Below, piece by piece: positions 55,620 through 63,276 of a stretch of 64,000 nucleotides of DNA. Below the pieces are notes generated by a model that saw only the letters and a program-made list of their open reading frames with translations, did no database searches and was not told where the DNA came from. Each line of letters starts with the position of its first letter. Within the stretch, counting starts at the first letter, position 1. The DNA comes from Micromonospora sp. H61 (GTDB taxonomy: Bacteria > Actinomycetota > Actinomycetes > Mycobacteriales > Micromonosporaceae): assembly GCF_018070325.1 (NCBI RefSeq), contig NZ_JAGPXY010000002.1, forward strand, positions 186,001-250,000, given 5' to 3'. The translations under genes were made by a program, and so were the position numbers.

Positions 55620-56258
55620 ATGACGGCAACGAACCAGAGCGGCAGAGGTCAGCAGGCCCGCCAGGAAGCCTCGCGCGTCGGCCAGCAGGCCGCGCAGGCC
55701 GGGGGCCAGGTCGCCCACACCGCAGCTGAGCAGGGCGGGCAGGTGGCCGCAGAGGCGCGGCGACAGGCCCAGCAGTTGACCGGTGAGGCGACTGGGCAGC
55801 TCCGGGATCAGGCGCAGACGCAGCAGCGGCGGGCCGCTGCGGGCCTGCGCGACATGGGTCAGAACCTCAGTTCGATGGCCGAACGGGACGGCGATTCCGG
55901 GCTGGCCGGTCAAGTGGTGCGCAAGGCGGCCGACGCCGCCCAGCAGGCCGCCGGTTGGCTCGACGAGCGCGAACCCGGCGAGGTGCTCGACGAGGTCCGC
56001 ACGTACGCGCGGCAGCACCCGGCGACGTTCCTCGCGGGCGCGGCGGTGGCCGGGCTGCTGGTCGGGCGGCTCACCCGTGGTCTGACCGCGCCGGCCTCGG
56101 GCAACGGTCAGGGTGCAAGCGCGTCCGGTGCTCCCTCACCCCAGCAGGGCGCACCGGCGGACGTCGGTCAGCAGCCGTACGTGGGGACGGCACGGGCGCA
56201 GAACGTCTCGCCCGCCGGTGACCAAGCGCGGGACCTGCCCGGCGGGGTGGCACCGTGA
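55620..56258 (+). CDS. Hypothetical alanine/glutamine-rich membrane-anchored protein
   Basis: 212 residues. The first 120 are amphipathic and coiled-coil-like, rich in Gln, Ala and Arg (for example RQEASRVGQQAAQAGGQVA), resembling LEA- or apolipoprotein-like sequences. A hydrophobic helix (TFLAGAAVAGLLVGRLTRG) lies near 140-158 and a disordered tail follows. ATG at 55620 has GGAAGGGAG upstream. First of three genes usually found together; probably peripheral to the membrane. Confidence 0.75.
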   Translation: MTATNQSGRGQQARQEASRVGQQAAQAGGQVAHTAAEQGGQVAAEARRQAQQLTGEATGQLRDQAQTQQRRAAAGLRDMGQNLSSMAERDGDSGLAGQVVRKAADAAQQAAGWLDEREPGEVLDEVRTYARQHPATFLAGAAVAGLLVGRLTRGLTAPASGNGQGASASGAPSPQQGAPADVGQQPYVGTARAQNVSPAGDQARDLPGGVAP

Positions 56259-56650
56259 GCGCCCCCGAGAAGGAGCGGACCCAGGCATCGGTCGGCGAGC
56301 TGATCGGCGATGTGACCCGGGACATGTCGACTTTGGTGCGCAAGGAGGTCGAGCTGGCCAAGGCTGAGTTGCGCGAGGAGGTCAGCCAGGCGGGTAAGTC
56401 CGGCGGCATGTTCGGCGCTGCCGCGCTGGCCGGGTTCCTGGCGGTGCTCTTCGTGTCGTACGCCCTCTGGTGGGGGTTGTCCAACACGATGGACCAGGGG
56501 TGGGCGGCGTTGATCGTCGCGGTCCTCTGGGCAGCCGTGGCCGGTGGTCTCTTCATCAACGCCCGGACCCAGCTGAAGCGGGCACGCACGGTTCTGCCCC
56601 GGACGAAGCAGACTGCCCGGGAGCTGCCGGACGCCCTGCGGGGCCGGTGA
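56255..56650 (+). CDS. Phage-holin-superfamily (DUF1469-like) membrane protein
   Basis: 131 residues. N-terminal helix VGELIGDVTRDMSTLVRKEV with ELAKAELREEV, then two membrane helices (GAAALAGFLAVLFVSYALWW and ALIVAVLWAAVAGGLFINA) and a basic tail. The holin name comes from the family; nothing suggests phage origin. GTG overlaps the previous stop by 4 nt. Confidence 0.82.
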   Translation: MSAPEKERTQASVGELIGDVTRDMSTLVRKEVELAKAELREEVSQAGKSGGMFGAAALAGFLAVLFVSYALWWGLSNTMDQGWAALIVAVLWAAVAGGLFINARTQLKRARTVLPRTKQTARELPDALRGR

Positions 56651-56672
56651 ACGAGTCGGGAGGGAACAGGTC

Positions 56673-57272
56673 ATGTCCAGTGATCCGGATCGGATCCGGC
56701 GGGAGATCGAGACCACCCGCAACGAGTTGAGCAGTGACGTCGACGCGCTGACCGACAAGGTCAACCCGCGTCGGATCGCCGGTGACCGCGTCGGGCAGGC
56801 CCGCGGGGCGTTCACCCGAGCGAAGGAGAAGATGATGGGCAGCTCGAACCACCTGGGGCAGGAGGCTGGCCAACGGATGTCGCACGCGGCCGGTTCGGTA
56901 CGCGACGAAACTCGTTCGCTCGGGCAGCACTCCCGCGAGCAGGCTCAGGGCAACCCGATGGCCGCCGGACTGGTCGCCTTCGGAGTCGGCCTGTTGGCCG
57001 CCTCTCTGATCCCGCCGAGCGCACGTGAACGGCAACTCGCCGGACGCGCGCGGAGCATGGTGAGTGAGCACTCTGGTGAGCTGCGCGAGCAGGCGAGCCA
57101 GGTTGGCCACCAGATGCAGGACAACCTGCGGGAGCCTGCGCAGCAGGCGGCGCAGTCGGTCCGGTCCAACGCCCAGCAGGGCGTGTCCGCGGTACGCGAC
57201 CAGGGCCGTTCGGCTGCCGGTCAGGTGCAGGGAGAGACGCATGCGGCCGTCGACGAACTTCGACAGCGCTGA
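56673..57272 (+). CDS. DUF3618 protein
   Basis: 199 residues starting SSDPDRIRREIETTRNELSS, the DUF3618 signature, followed by DVDALTDKVNPRRIAGD. A hydrophobic helix lies near AAGLVAFGVGLLAASLIPPS. The rest is helical and Gln/Arg-rich, like the product of the first gene in this trio. Probably a membrane-associated structural or stress protein. Confidence 0.83.
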   Translation: MSSDPDRIRREIETTRNELSSDVDALTDKVNPRRIAGDRVGQARGAFTRAKEKMMGSSNHLGQEAGQRMSHAAGSVRDETRSLGQHSREQAQGNPMAAGLVAFGVGLLAASLIPPSARERQLAGRARSMVSEHSGELREQASQVGHQMQDNLREPAQQAAQSVRSNAQQGVSAVRDQGRSAAGQVQGETHAAVDELRQR

Positions 57273-57303
57273 CCCGACCGGTGTGCCGGGGCCGGTGCCG
57301 GTG

Positions 57304-58128
57304 ATGCGGGTGCGCTCCGCGTCCGCGCCGGCCCCGGGCCGGCCGGTCAACGAGGACCTGGTCTTCCGGTTCGGCCCGTTGGTCGGTGTCCTGGACGGCG
57401 CGACGGTGCCGGACGGCTTCGACACCGGCTGCGTGCACGGGCCCGAGTGGTACGTCCGGCACCTGGCGGCCCGGATCGGCGTCGCCGAGGCGGTACGCCC
57501 GGCCGCCCGGCTGACCAGCAACCTGGCCGCGGCCATCCTCGCGGTACGCGCCGACCACGGCGGGCAGTGCGACCTCGACCATCCGGGCACCCCGTCCAGC
57601 ACTGTCTGCCTACTGCGGGACTGCGGCGACCAGGTGGACTATCTGGTGCTCTGCGACAGCCCGCTGGTCCTCGACGTCGGTGGGCAGGTCAGCGTGGTCA
57701 CCGACAACCGGCTGGACGCGGCGATGGCGGAGCTGCGGAAGACGGTGGCCGTCGTGCCGGGCGGCGCGGCGGACCCGGTCACCCGGTTCCGGCACGCCGT
57801 GAGCGTCCAGCGGGAGCGGATGAACCGCACCCACGGCTACTGGGTGGCGGCCTCCGACCCGGACGCGGCCTTCCACGCGGTCACCGGGACCGCGCCCCGG
57901 CGCGGTCCGAGGGCGTTACGGCGGGCGGCGCTGCTCAGTGACGGCGCGTCCAGCGCGGTGGAGCAGTTCGCGCTGACCGACTGGGCCGGTCTGCTCGACC
58001 TGCTGAGCGTCGACGGTCCGGGCGCGTTGATCGACCGGGTGCGGGACGCCGAGCGCGACCACCCCGACCGATTGCGCCGACACAAGTCCACCGACGACGC
58101 CTCGGTGGTGTTCTGCGAGTTCGGGTAG
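57304..58128 (+). CDS. PP2C-like (protein phosphatase 2C fold) protein
   Basis: 274 residues from the ATG at 57304; GTG at 57301 and ATG at 57241 (overlapping the DUF3618 gene) are options. PP2C-like aspartate motifs: PVNEDLVFRFG, GVLDGATVPDG, LLSDGASSAVEQF and KSTDDASVVFC. The family dephosphorylates Ser/Thr-phosphoproteins with two metals; here the first motif has NED rather than the usual NxD-D pattern, so activity is uncertain. Confidence 0.7.
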   Translation: MRVRSASAPAPGRPVNEDLVFRFGPLVGVLDGATVPDGFDTGCVHGPEWYVRHLAARIGVAEAVRPAARLTSNLAAAILAVRADHGGQCDLDHPGTPSSTVCLLRDCGDQVDYLVLCDSPLVLDVGGQVSVVTDNRLDAAMAELRKTVAVVPGGAADPVTRFRHAVSVQRERMNRTHGYWVAASDPDAAFHAVTGTAPRRGPRALRRAALLSDGASSAVEQFALTDWAGLLDLLSVDGPGALIDRVRDAERDHPDRLRRHKSTDDASVVFCEFG

Positions 58129-58277
58129 GCGTTTTGGTCCCCTGACACCCGGTCGGGTGACAACAGAGCGTGATGTGGAACACCCGGGCCGCCCGACCGG
58201 CCGGTACCGCTGTCCGGACCGCCAGTGGATGGCCAATGGGGTGGACTTCGGCCGATGAGGGCGGCAGACTGCGGCAC

Positions 58278-58787
58278 GTGGCGGGTGCGGTCCGGTTGGA
58301 GCCGGTGGACGAACGGAACCTGGAGCCGTTGCTCTCCGTAGCGGCTGCGGAGGCGGAGCCGGGTGACGTGATGCCGCCGGTCGAGGCACCCGCCGGCTGG
58401 TCGCTCGCCCGTCGCGAGGCGTTCCGCGAATTCCACCGGGCAAGCTTCGGCGGGCTGGACGGCCCGACCGGTTCGCAGATGTACGCCATCCTCGTCGGCG
58501 GCGAGGTGATGGGCATGGTCCGGATGACGCGCTGTGACGAGCCGCGCACTGTGGAGACCGGGATGTGGCTCGGCCGGTCGGCGCGCGGGCAGGGAATCGG
58601 CGCGGCGGCCCTGCGGGAGCTGCTGAACGCCGCCGCTCGGGCGGGCATGCGGGCCGTGGTGGCCGAGACGACCCCGGACAACATCGGCGCGGTCGCGGTG
58701 CTGCGGAAGTGCGGCGCGAAACTGCGCGAGGACGACGGCAAGGTACGCGCCGAGATCTGCCTCGATTCGACGCCGCCCGCGTTCTAA
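58278..58787 (+). CDS. GNAT-family N-acetyltransferase
   Basis: 169 residues from the GTG at 58278; CAGACT lies 7 nt before it and may be a leaderless -10 box. Family parts: VRLEPVDERNLEPLLSVA, GGEVMGMVRMTRCD, acetyl-CoA loop GRSARGQGIGAAALREL and DNIGAVAVLRKCGAK. Substrate unknown. An in-frame ATG at 58170 would add 36 unlike residues. Confidence 0.82.
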   Translation: MAGAVRLEPVDERNLEPLLSVAAAEAEPGDVMPPVEAPAGWSLARREAFREFHRASFGGLDGPTGSQMYAILVGGEVMGMVRMTRCDEPRTVETGMWLGRSARGQGIGAAALRELLNAAARAGMRAVVAETTPDNIGAVAVLRKCGAKLREDDGKVRAEICLDSTPPAF

Positions 58788-58792
58788 AGGGC

Positions 58793-61006
58793 TCACTCCC
58801 GGTTGGCGGCGTACGCGGCCAGGCCGGCGACCTGGGCCGGATCCAGCGACGGTCGTACCCGGGCCCGTGCGGTCGACACGTGCTCGGCGGTGACAGTGGC
58901 GGCGGCGAGTGACTCCCGCATCGCGGCCAGCGCCGCCTCGCGGATCAGCGCCGCGCAGTCCGCGGCGGAGAAGCCGGTCAGCTCGTCACCGAGAGCCGGC
59001 AGGTCGACGTCAGGTGCCAGCGGCACCTGCCGGGACGCCGCCCGCAGGATCTCCGCGCGGGCGGGCCCGTCCGGCGGCGGCACGTAGACCAGCCGCTCCA
59101 ACCGGCCCGGCCGCAGCAGCGCCGGGTCGACCAGGTCCGGCCGGTTCGTCGCACCGACCACCACCACGTTGCGCAGCGTCTCCACCCCGTCCAACTCGGT
59201 GAGCAGGGCGGCGACCACCCGGTCCGTGGTGCCCCCGTCGGTGGCCTGGCCGCGTACCGGCGCCAGCGCGTCCACCTCGTCCAGGAAGATCAGCGTGGGG
59301 GCCGCCTCCCGGGCCCGACGGAACAGCTCGCGGACCGCGCGTTCGCTCTCACCGACCCACTTGGAGAGCAGTTCAGCCCCCTTGACCGACAGCACGTTGG
59401 CCCGCCCCGACCCGGCCAGCGCGGTGACCAGGTAGGTCTTGCCGCAGCCCGGCGGCCCGTAGAGCAGCACGCCGCGCGGCGGCTGCACGCCGAGCCGGGC
59501 GAAGGTGTCCGGGTAGGTCAGCGGCCACAGCACCGACTCGGTCAGCGTCTGCTTGACCTCGTCCAGGCCACCCACGTCGTCCAGGGTCACCGAGGCCAGA
59601 TCCAGCGTGGACGCCGCCATCGTGGTGGGCCGGACCACCTCCCGGGCGGCGGTGAAGTCGGCCATCGACACCGTCGGCGTCTCGGCGGACTTCTGCCGCA
59701 GCGCCGCGCGTACCCCGGCCTCCCGGACCAGTGCGGCCAGGTCCGCAGCGACGAACCCGGGGGTACGCGCGGCCACCTCGTCCAGCCGGACGTCGTCGGC
59801 CAGCGGCACCTGCCGGGTCAGCACTGTGAGCTGTTCGCGGCGCAGCGCCTGATCCGGGAGCGGGACGCTGATCCGCAGCGACAGCAGGTCGGGGGCGCGC
59901 AGTGCGGGGTCGACCGCCTCGGGTCGGCCGGTGGTGCAGACCACTGCGACGCCGGCGCGGATGCTCTCCGCGAGCACCTGACGGAACACCGTCGCCACCG
60001 GACCGGGATCGTCAGCGGGTGCGAGCGCCTCGACGTCGGTGACCAGCAGTACCGCCGGCCCTTCGGCCCGTGCCGCCGATGCCGCGACGCGCAACCGCTC
60101 GGCGGCGGCCTGACCGGCCAACGCGGCCACCTCCGGCGCCCAGAGCGGGTGAACGCGGGCGCCGACCCGGGCGGCCACGGCCCGGACCAGCGCAGACTTC
60201 CCGGAGCCCGCCGGGCCGACGAGCAACACCCCCAACGAGATGGTGGTGCCCAGTCGACCCAGCACCTCCCGGTGGTGGAAGCCGAGGTCCAGCAGCTCGG
60301 TCAGTTCCTCGGCCTGGGCCCGCAACCCGGGCAGCTCGTCCACGTCGGGCGCGTCCTCCGCCGCAACGGCGTCGGCGCTCGTACCCCGCCGGGTCGACGC
60401 GGCGCCGACCGGGGCGGGCCCACCGTGGGTCGTCGCACCGTGCGCCCAGGCGACCGACGTGCCCATGGTGACCAGTGCGCCGGCCGCCGGCTCGACAGTG
60501 ACCACGCTGAGCAGCGTGCTGGTCCAGGCGAAACCGACGGTGTTGGCGAGGCTGTGTCGCGCCGCCTCGACCAGGCTGCGGACCGAGGCGTCCGGCAGCA
60601 CGTCCTGCGGCAGCAGCGACACGTCGTCCCCGGCGGTGAGCACCTTGCCCAGCAGGGCGAGCCGGAGCATCTCCGGGCTGACCGCCGCGACGACCCCCAC
60701 CGGCCCGGCCAGGACGACCCGGCTCGCGGGGACCAACGGCACCGGGCTCACCCGCACCTGACCGCCGTCGCGCAGACCCAGGTTGCCCAACGTCAGGTCG
60801 TCGGCGTACAGCAGGGCGCTGCTCGCGCCCGGCCCGGCCGCCGCAGCGATCCCGGCCGTCTCCCGGCGGCCGACAAGGCGGACCGGGTCACCGGGGCGCA
60901 GCCCCAGCGCTGTCAGCGCCTCCGGGTGCAGGCGCACGATGCCCCGTCGGGCGTCCAGCGCCGCCGGCCGTAGGCTCGCCGTCAAGGTCAGGTCGGGTTG
61001 CGCCAC
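58793..61006 (-). CDS. AAA+ ATPase with two ATPase domains (CDC48/VCP-like)
   Basis: 737 residues. N-terminal double-psi-barrel-like domain (SLRPAALDARRGIVRLHPEA), D1 with Walker A GPAGSGKSALVRA and a weaker Walker B (VLLVTDVEALAP), D2 with GPPGCGKTYLVTALAG, LIFLDEVDALAPVRG, sensor GATNRPDLVDPALLRPGR. It is a hexameric unfoldase or remodeller; this lineage (ARC-like, non-proteasomal) is common in actinomycetes. D1 has D-V-E in place of DE, so it may bind rather than hydrolyse ATP well. Confidence 0.88.
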   Translation of the reverse strand: MAQPDLTLTASLRPAALDARRGIVRLHPEALTALGLRPGDPVRLVGRRETAGIAAAAGPGASSALLYADDLTLGNLGLRDGGQVRVSPVPLVPASRVVLAGPVGVVAAVSPEMLRLALLGKVLTAGDDVSLLPQDVLPDASVRSLVEAARHSLANTVGFAWTSTLLSVVTVEPAAGALVTMGTSVAWAHGATTHGGPAPVGAASTRRGTSADAVAAEDAPDVDELPGLRAQAEELTELLDLGFHHREVLGRLGTTISLGVLLVGPAGSGKSALVRAVAARVGARVHPLWAPEVAALAGQAAAERLRVAASAARAEGPAVLLVTDVEALAPADDPGPVATVFRQVLAESIRAGVAVVCTTGRPEAVDPALRAPDLLSLRISVPLPDQALRREQLTVLTRQVPLADDVRLDEVAARTPGFVAADLAALVREAGVRAALRQKSAETPTVSMADFTAAREVVRPTTMAASTLDLASVTLDDVGGLDEVKQTLTESVLWPLTYPDTFARLGVQPPRGVLLYGPPGCGKTYLVTALAGSGRANVLSVKGAELLSKWVGESERAVRELFRRAREAAPTLIFLDEVDALAPVRGQATDGGTTDRVVAALLTELDGVETLRNVVVVGATNRPDLVDPALLRPGRLERLVYVPPPDGPARAEILRAASRQVPLAPDVDLPALGDELTGFSAADCAALIREAALAAMRESLAAATVTAEHVSTARARVRPSLDPAQVAGLAAYAANRE

Positions 61007-61012
61007 TGCCCG

Positions 61013-61018
61013 ACCGTA
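61013..61018 (-). promoter_or_regulatory. Leaderless-type -10 box of the AAA+ gene
   Basis: TACGGT on the minus strand lies 6 nt before the GTG at 61006, with no ribosome-binding site. Confidence 0.5.
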
Positions 61019-61042
61019 GCCGCCGGTAGCCAGCCCCGCCGG

Positions 61043-61543
61043 TCAGCGCCGCGGATCCAGTTCGTCCAACAGCGTCGGGTCGCTTCGGATCAGCTCGGCC
61101 AACCGGGCCGCCGGGTCCGGCGTCAACCCGTCCGGACCGGGTGCCCAGGCGGGCACCGTCCGGCCGGAGAGCGGCCAGGCCGGCGGGGGTTCCACAGGCG
61201 TCGGCGGCGGAACCGGCCCGACCGTGACGGCAGGGCCGTCCCAGGAGACCCGCATCGGGTACGTCCGCCCGGCGTGCTCCACCTGCACTGTCACCGCCAG
61301 CCCGGGGTAGGCCCCGACGACCTGGCGGACCGCCTCGGCCACCTCCTCGACCGGCCCCCATCCGGCCACCTCGCTCGCAGTCTCCACCCCCGCGTGCCGG
61401 CCCGACCGGGCGTTGCGGGTGTCACCGCCGAGGCCGGGCGGGCTCGACGGCGCGGTGGTGTCGTCACGGTCGGCGGCCCGACGGCGCGACGCCTCCACAC
61501 GTCGGGCCAGCCGGGCCAGCGTCTCGTCCAGGTCGCCCCTCAC
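61043..61543 (-). CDS. Hypothetical protein
   Basis: 166 residues from the GTG at 61543, which has GGAAGAGG about 9 nt upstream. It starts RGDLDETLARLARRVEASRR (helical), has a beta-type centre (PGLAVTVQVEHAGRTYPMRV) and a proline-rich stretch, and ends in a short helix (ARLAELIRSDPTLLDELD). No recognised family. It lies between the AAA+ ATPase and the conservon genes, in the same direction, and might be an adaptor for either. Confidence 0.6.
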   Translation of the reverse strand: MRGDLDETLARLARRVEASRRRAADRDDTTAPSSPPGLGGDTRNARSGRHAGVETASEVAGWGPVEEVAEAVRQVVGAYPGLAVTVQVEHAGRTYPMRVSWDGPAVTVGPVPPPTPVEPPPAWPLSGRTVPAWAPGPDGLTPDPAARLAELIRSDPTLLDELDPRR

Positions 61544-61581
61544 CAGATCACCTCTTCCCGCCACGGCCGGAGCTGGTCGGC

Positions 61582-62343
61582 TCAGGCCCTCCTGTCCCGG
61601 GTAGCGCGGTCCAGCGCGCGGTCCAGGACGACCAGTAGTGCGTCCCGCACCGAGAGCCGGTCGCGGGCATCGAACTGCACCAGGGGTACATGATCACCGA
61701 TGGCCAGCGCCCAACGGATCTCGCCGAGTTCCAGGGCCAGTCGCCCGTCGAAGGCGTTGACCCCGACGACGAACGGCAGCCCGGCCCGCTCGAAGAAGTC
61801 GATGGCCGGGAAACAGTCGTCCAGCCGGGCGCTGTCCACCACCACCAGCGCGCCGAGCGCTCCCCGGGCCAGGTCGTCCCACATGAAGCCGAACCGGGTC
61901 TGCCCCGGCGTGCCGAACAGGTAGAGCTTCAGGCTGCGGTCGATCGTCACGCAGCCGAAATCCATCGCCACGGTGGTGGTGGTCTTTGTGGACCGGGCAC
62001 CCGGGTCGTCCACGCCGATCCCGGCGGTGGTCATCTCGGCCTCGGTGGTCAGCGGCGCGATCTCGGAGATCGCACCCACTGTGGTGGTCTTGCCCACCCC
62101 GAACCCACCCGCCACCAGGATCTTGACCGGGATCGGCGGGGCGGCCGGCTTACCGGCCGGAGGCGACGCCGACCCCGCGGCGGCCGGGGGCCGGTACGGA
62201 GGCGGCGCGGTCGGCGGTGGGCCGGCCCGCCCGACTATCGGCCCGGTGCCCGGGGACATGCCGTAACGGGCGGCGGCGCTGTTCGCGGCGACCCCGCCGA
62301 GCGGGGCGACCGGCCATTCAGGAGATCGCACGGAGTCCATCAA
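61582..62343 (-). CDS. Conservon GTPase (CvnD-like)
   Basis: 253 residues. An N-terminal proline/glycine-rich stretch of about 70 precedes a small Ras-like GTPase: G1 ILVAGGFGVGKTTTVGAISE, MTTAGIGVDD, G3 YLFGTPGQTRFGFM, G4 VVGVNAFDG. Conservon GTPases act with roadblock, DUF742 and sensor-kinase proteins in a membrane-linked complex that affects development and antibiotic production. Overlaps the DUF742 gene by 26 nt. Confidence 0.88.
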   Translation of the reverse strand: MMDSVRSPEWPVAPLGGVAANSAAARYGMSPGTGPIVGRAGPPPTAPPPYRPPAAAGSASPPAGKPAAPPIPVKILVAGGFGVGKTTTVGAISEIAPLTTEAEMTTAGIGVDDPGARSTKTTTTVAMDFGCVTIDRSLKLYLFGTPGQTRFGFMWDDLARGALGALVVVDSARLDDCFPAIDFFERAGLPFVVGVNAFDGRLALELGEIRWALAIGDHVPLVQFDARDRLSVRDALLVVLDRALDRATRDRRA

Positions 62344-62806
62344 TCACTCGCAGGATGAGATCGGGGTCGACAGCGTCGTCGGTGTCGGTCACGTGCACGT
62401 CCAGGTGCCCGGCGGCGCGTAGATCGCCGACCAGGACCCGCGTCACGCCGAAGTGCAGTCGGGCGCGGGCCGAGATCTCGGCCACCGAGATCGGCTCGAC
62501 GCAGAGCGCGATGATGGTCTGAAGTTCCGGTGCCAGCAGCGCGCCGGGTGGGCCGGCCCACCAGCCGCTGTCCATGCGGGCGGTCACCTGGGTCTCCAGC
62601 CCGATCGCCGGGTCGGCACCCGCGACCCGCCCGGAGGTGAGCACGAACGGACGGGGACCGGTGGGTTGGTCCCCGTCCGGCTCCGGCTCGGGCAGCGCCG
62701 GTGTCGCCGCCGCGCCCGCCCCGGTCGGGGGTGACGTGCGCAGGTACGGGCGGATCCGAACCCTCGGGTCCGGGTCCGGATCCTCGCCGGCGACGTCGGG
62801 GGTCAC
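62318..62806 (-). CDS. DUF742 protein (CvnC-like)
   Basis: 162 residues from a GTG at 62806, overlapping the roadblock stop (GTGA). It starts with RVRIRPYLRTS, a Pro-rich stretch, GPRPFVLTSGRV, and then a winged-helix-like part LAPELQTIIALCVEPISVAE, ISARARLHFGVTRVLVGDLR, AAGHLDVHV. In conservons this protein links roadblock and GTPase, and it may bind DNA. Confidence 0.9.
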   Translation of the reverse strand: MTPDVAGEDPDPDPRVRIRPYLRTSPPTGAGAAATPALPEPEPDGDQPTGPRPFVLTSGRVAGADPAIGLETQVTARMDSGWWAGPPGALLAPELQTIIALCVEPISVAEISARARLHFGVTRVLVGDLRAAGHLDVHVTDTDDAVDPDLILRVIDGLRAIS

Positions 62807-63276
62807 TGCTGAACGGCGTTCTTCAACTCGACGATCAGTCGCGGGGTCAGGGCGCCACCGGCCCGCCCGGCGAAGAGCGTCATCTCGTACGCGACGGTGC
62901 CCAGGTTCGCCGAACGGTCGGCGACCACACCGAGCACGGAACCGCTGCTGATCGCGCTGATCAGCAGGTAGCCGTCGGCCATGTCCACGATCACCCGGTT
63001 CAGGCCGCCGAGGGCGTACCAACTGGCGGCCCCACCGGCGAGGCTGGTCATCCCGGACACGACTGCGGCCAACCGCTCCGCGTTCGACCGATCCTTGATC
63101 GCCGACATGGCCATCAGCAGACCGTCCGAGGAGACCGCGATCGCCTCCAGGACCCCGGCGGTGCTGGAGGTGAAGGAGTCCAGCAGCCAGTTGAACGTAC
63201 GGGCCTCCGGGCTGAGGTCCCCATTGGCGCTGGGCTGACTCTGGTCGACATTGTCGTGCAGGAAGGGGCTGGTCAC
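62803..63276 (-). CDS. Roadblock/LC7-domain protein (CvnB-like)
   Basis: 157 residues. EARTFNWLLDSFTSSTAGVL, EAIAVSSDGLLMAMSAIKDR, AERLAAVVSGMTSLAGGAAS and VADRSANLGTVAYEMTLF are those of conservon roadblock proteins, which regulate the partner GTPase. GTG at 63276 overlaps the sensor-kinase stop by 4 nt. Confidence 0.92.
   Translation of the reverse strand: MTSPFLHDNVDQSQPSANGDLSPEARTFNWLLDSFTSSTAGVLEAIAVSSDGLLMAMSAIKDRSNAERLAAVVSGMTSLAGGAASWYALGGLNRVIVDMADGYLLISAISSGSVLGVVADRSANLGTVAYEMTLFAGRAGGALTPRLIVELKNAVQQ

Noticed and set aside
56255..56650. Phage remnant suggested by the holin-superfamily name
   Set aside because: The protein belongs to a chromosomal actinobacterial group and is embedded by a 4-nt overlap in a non-phage operon.
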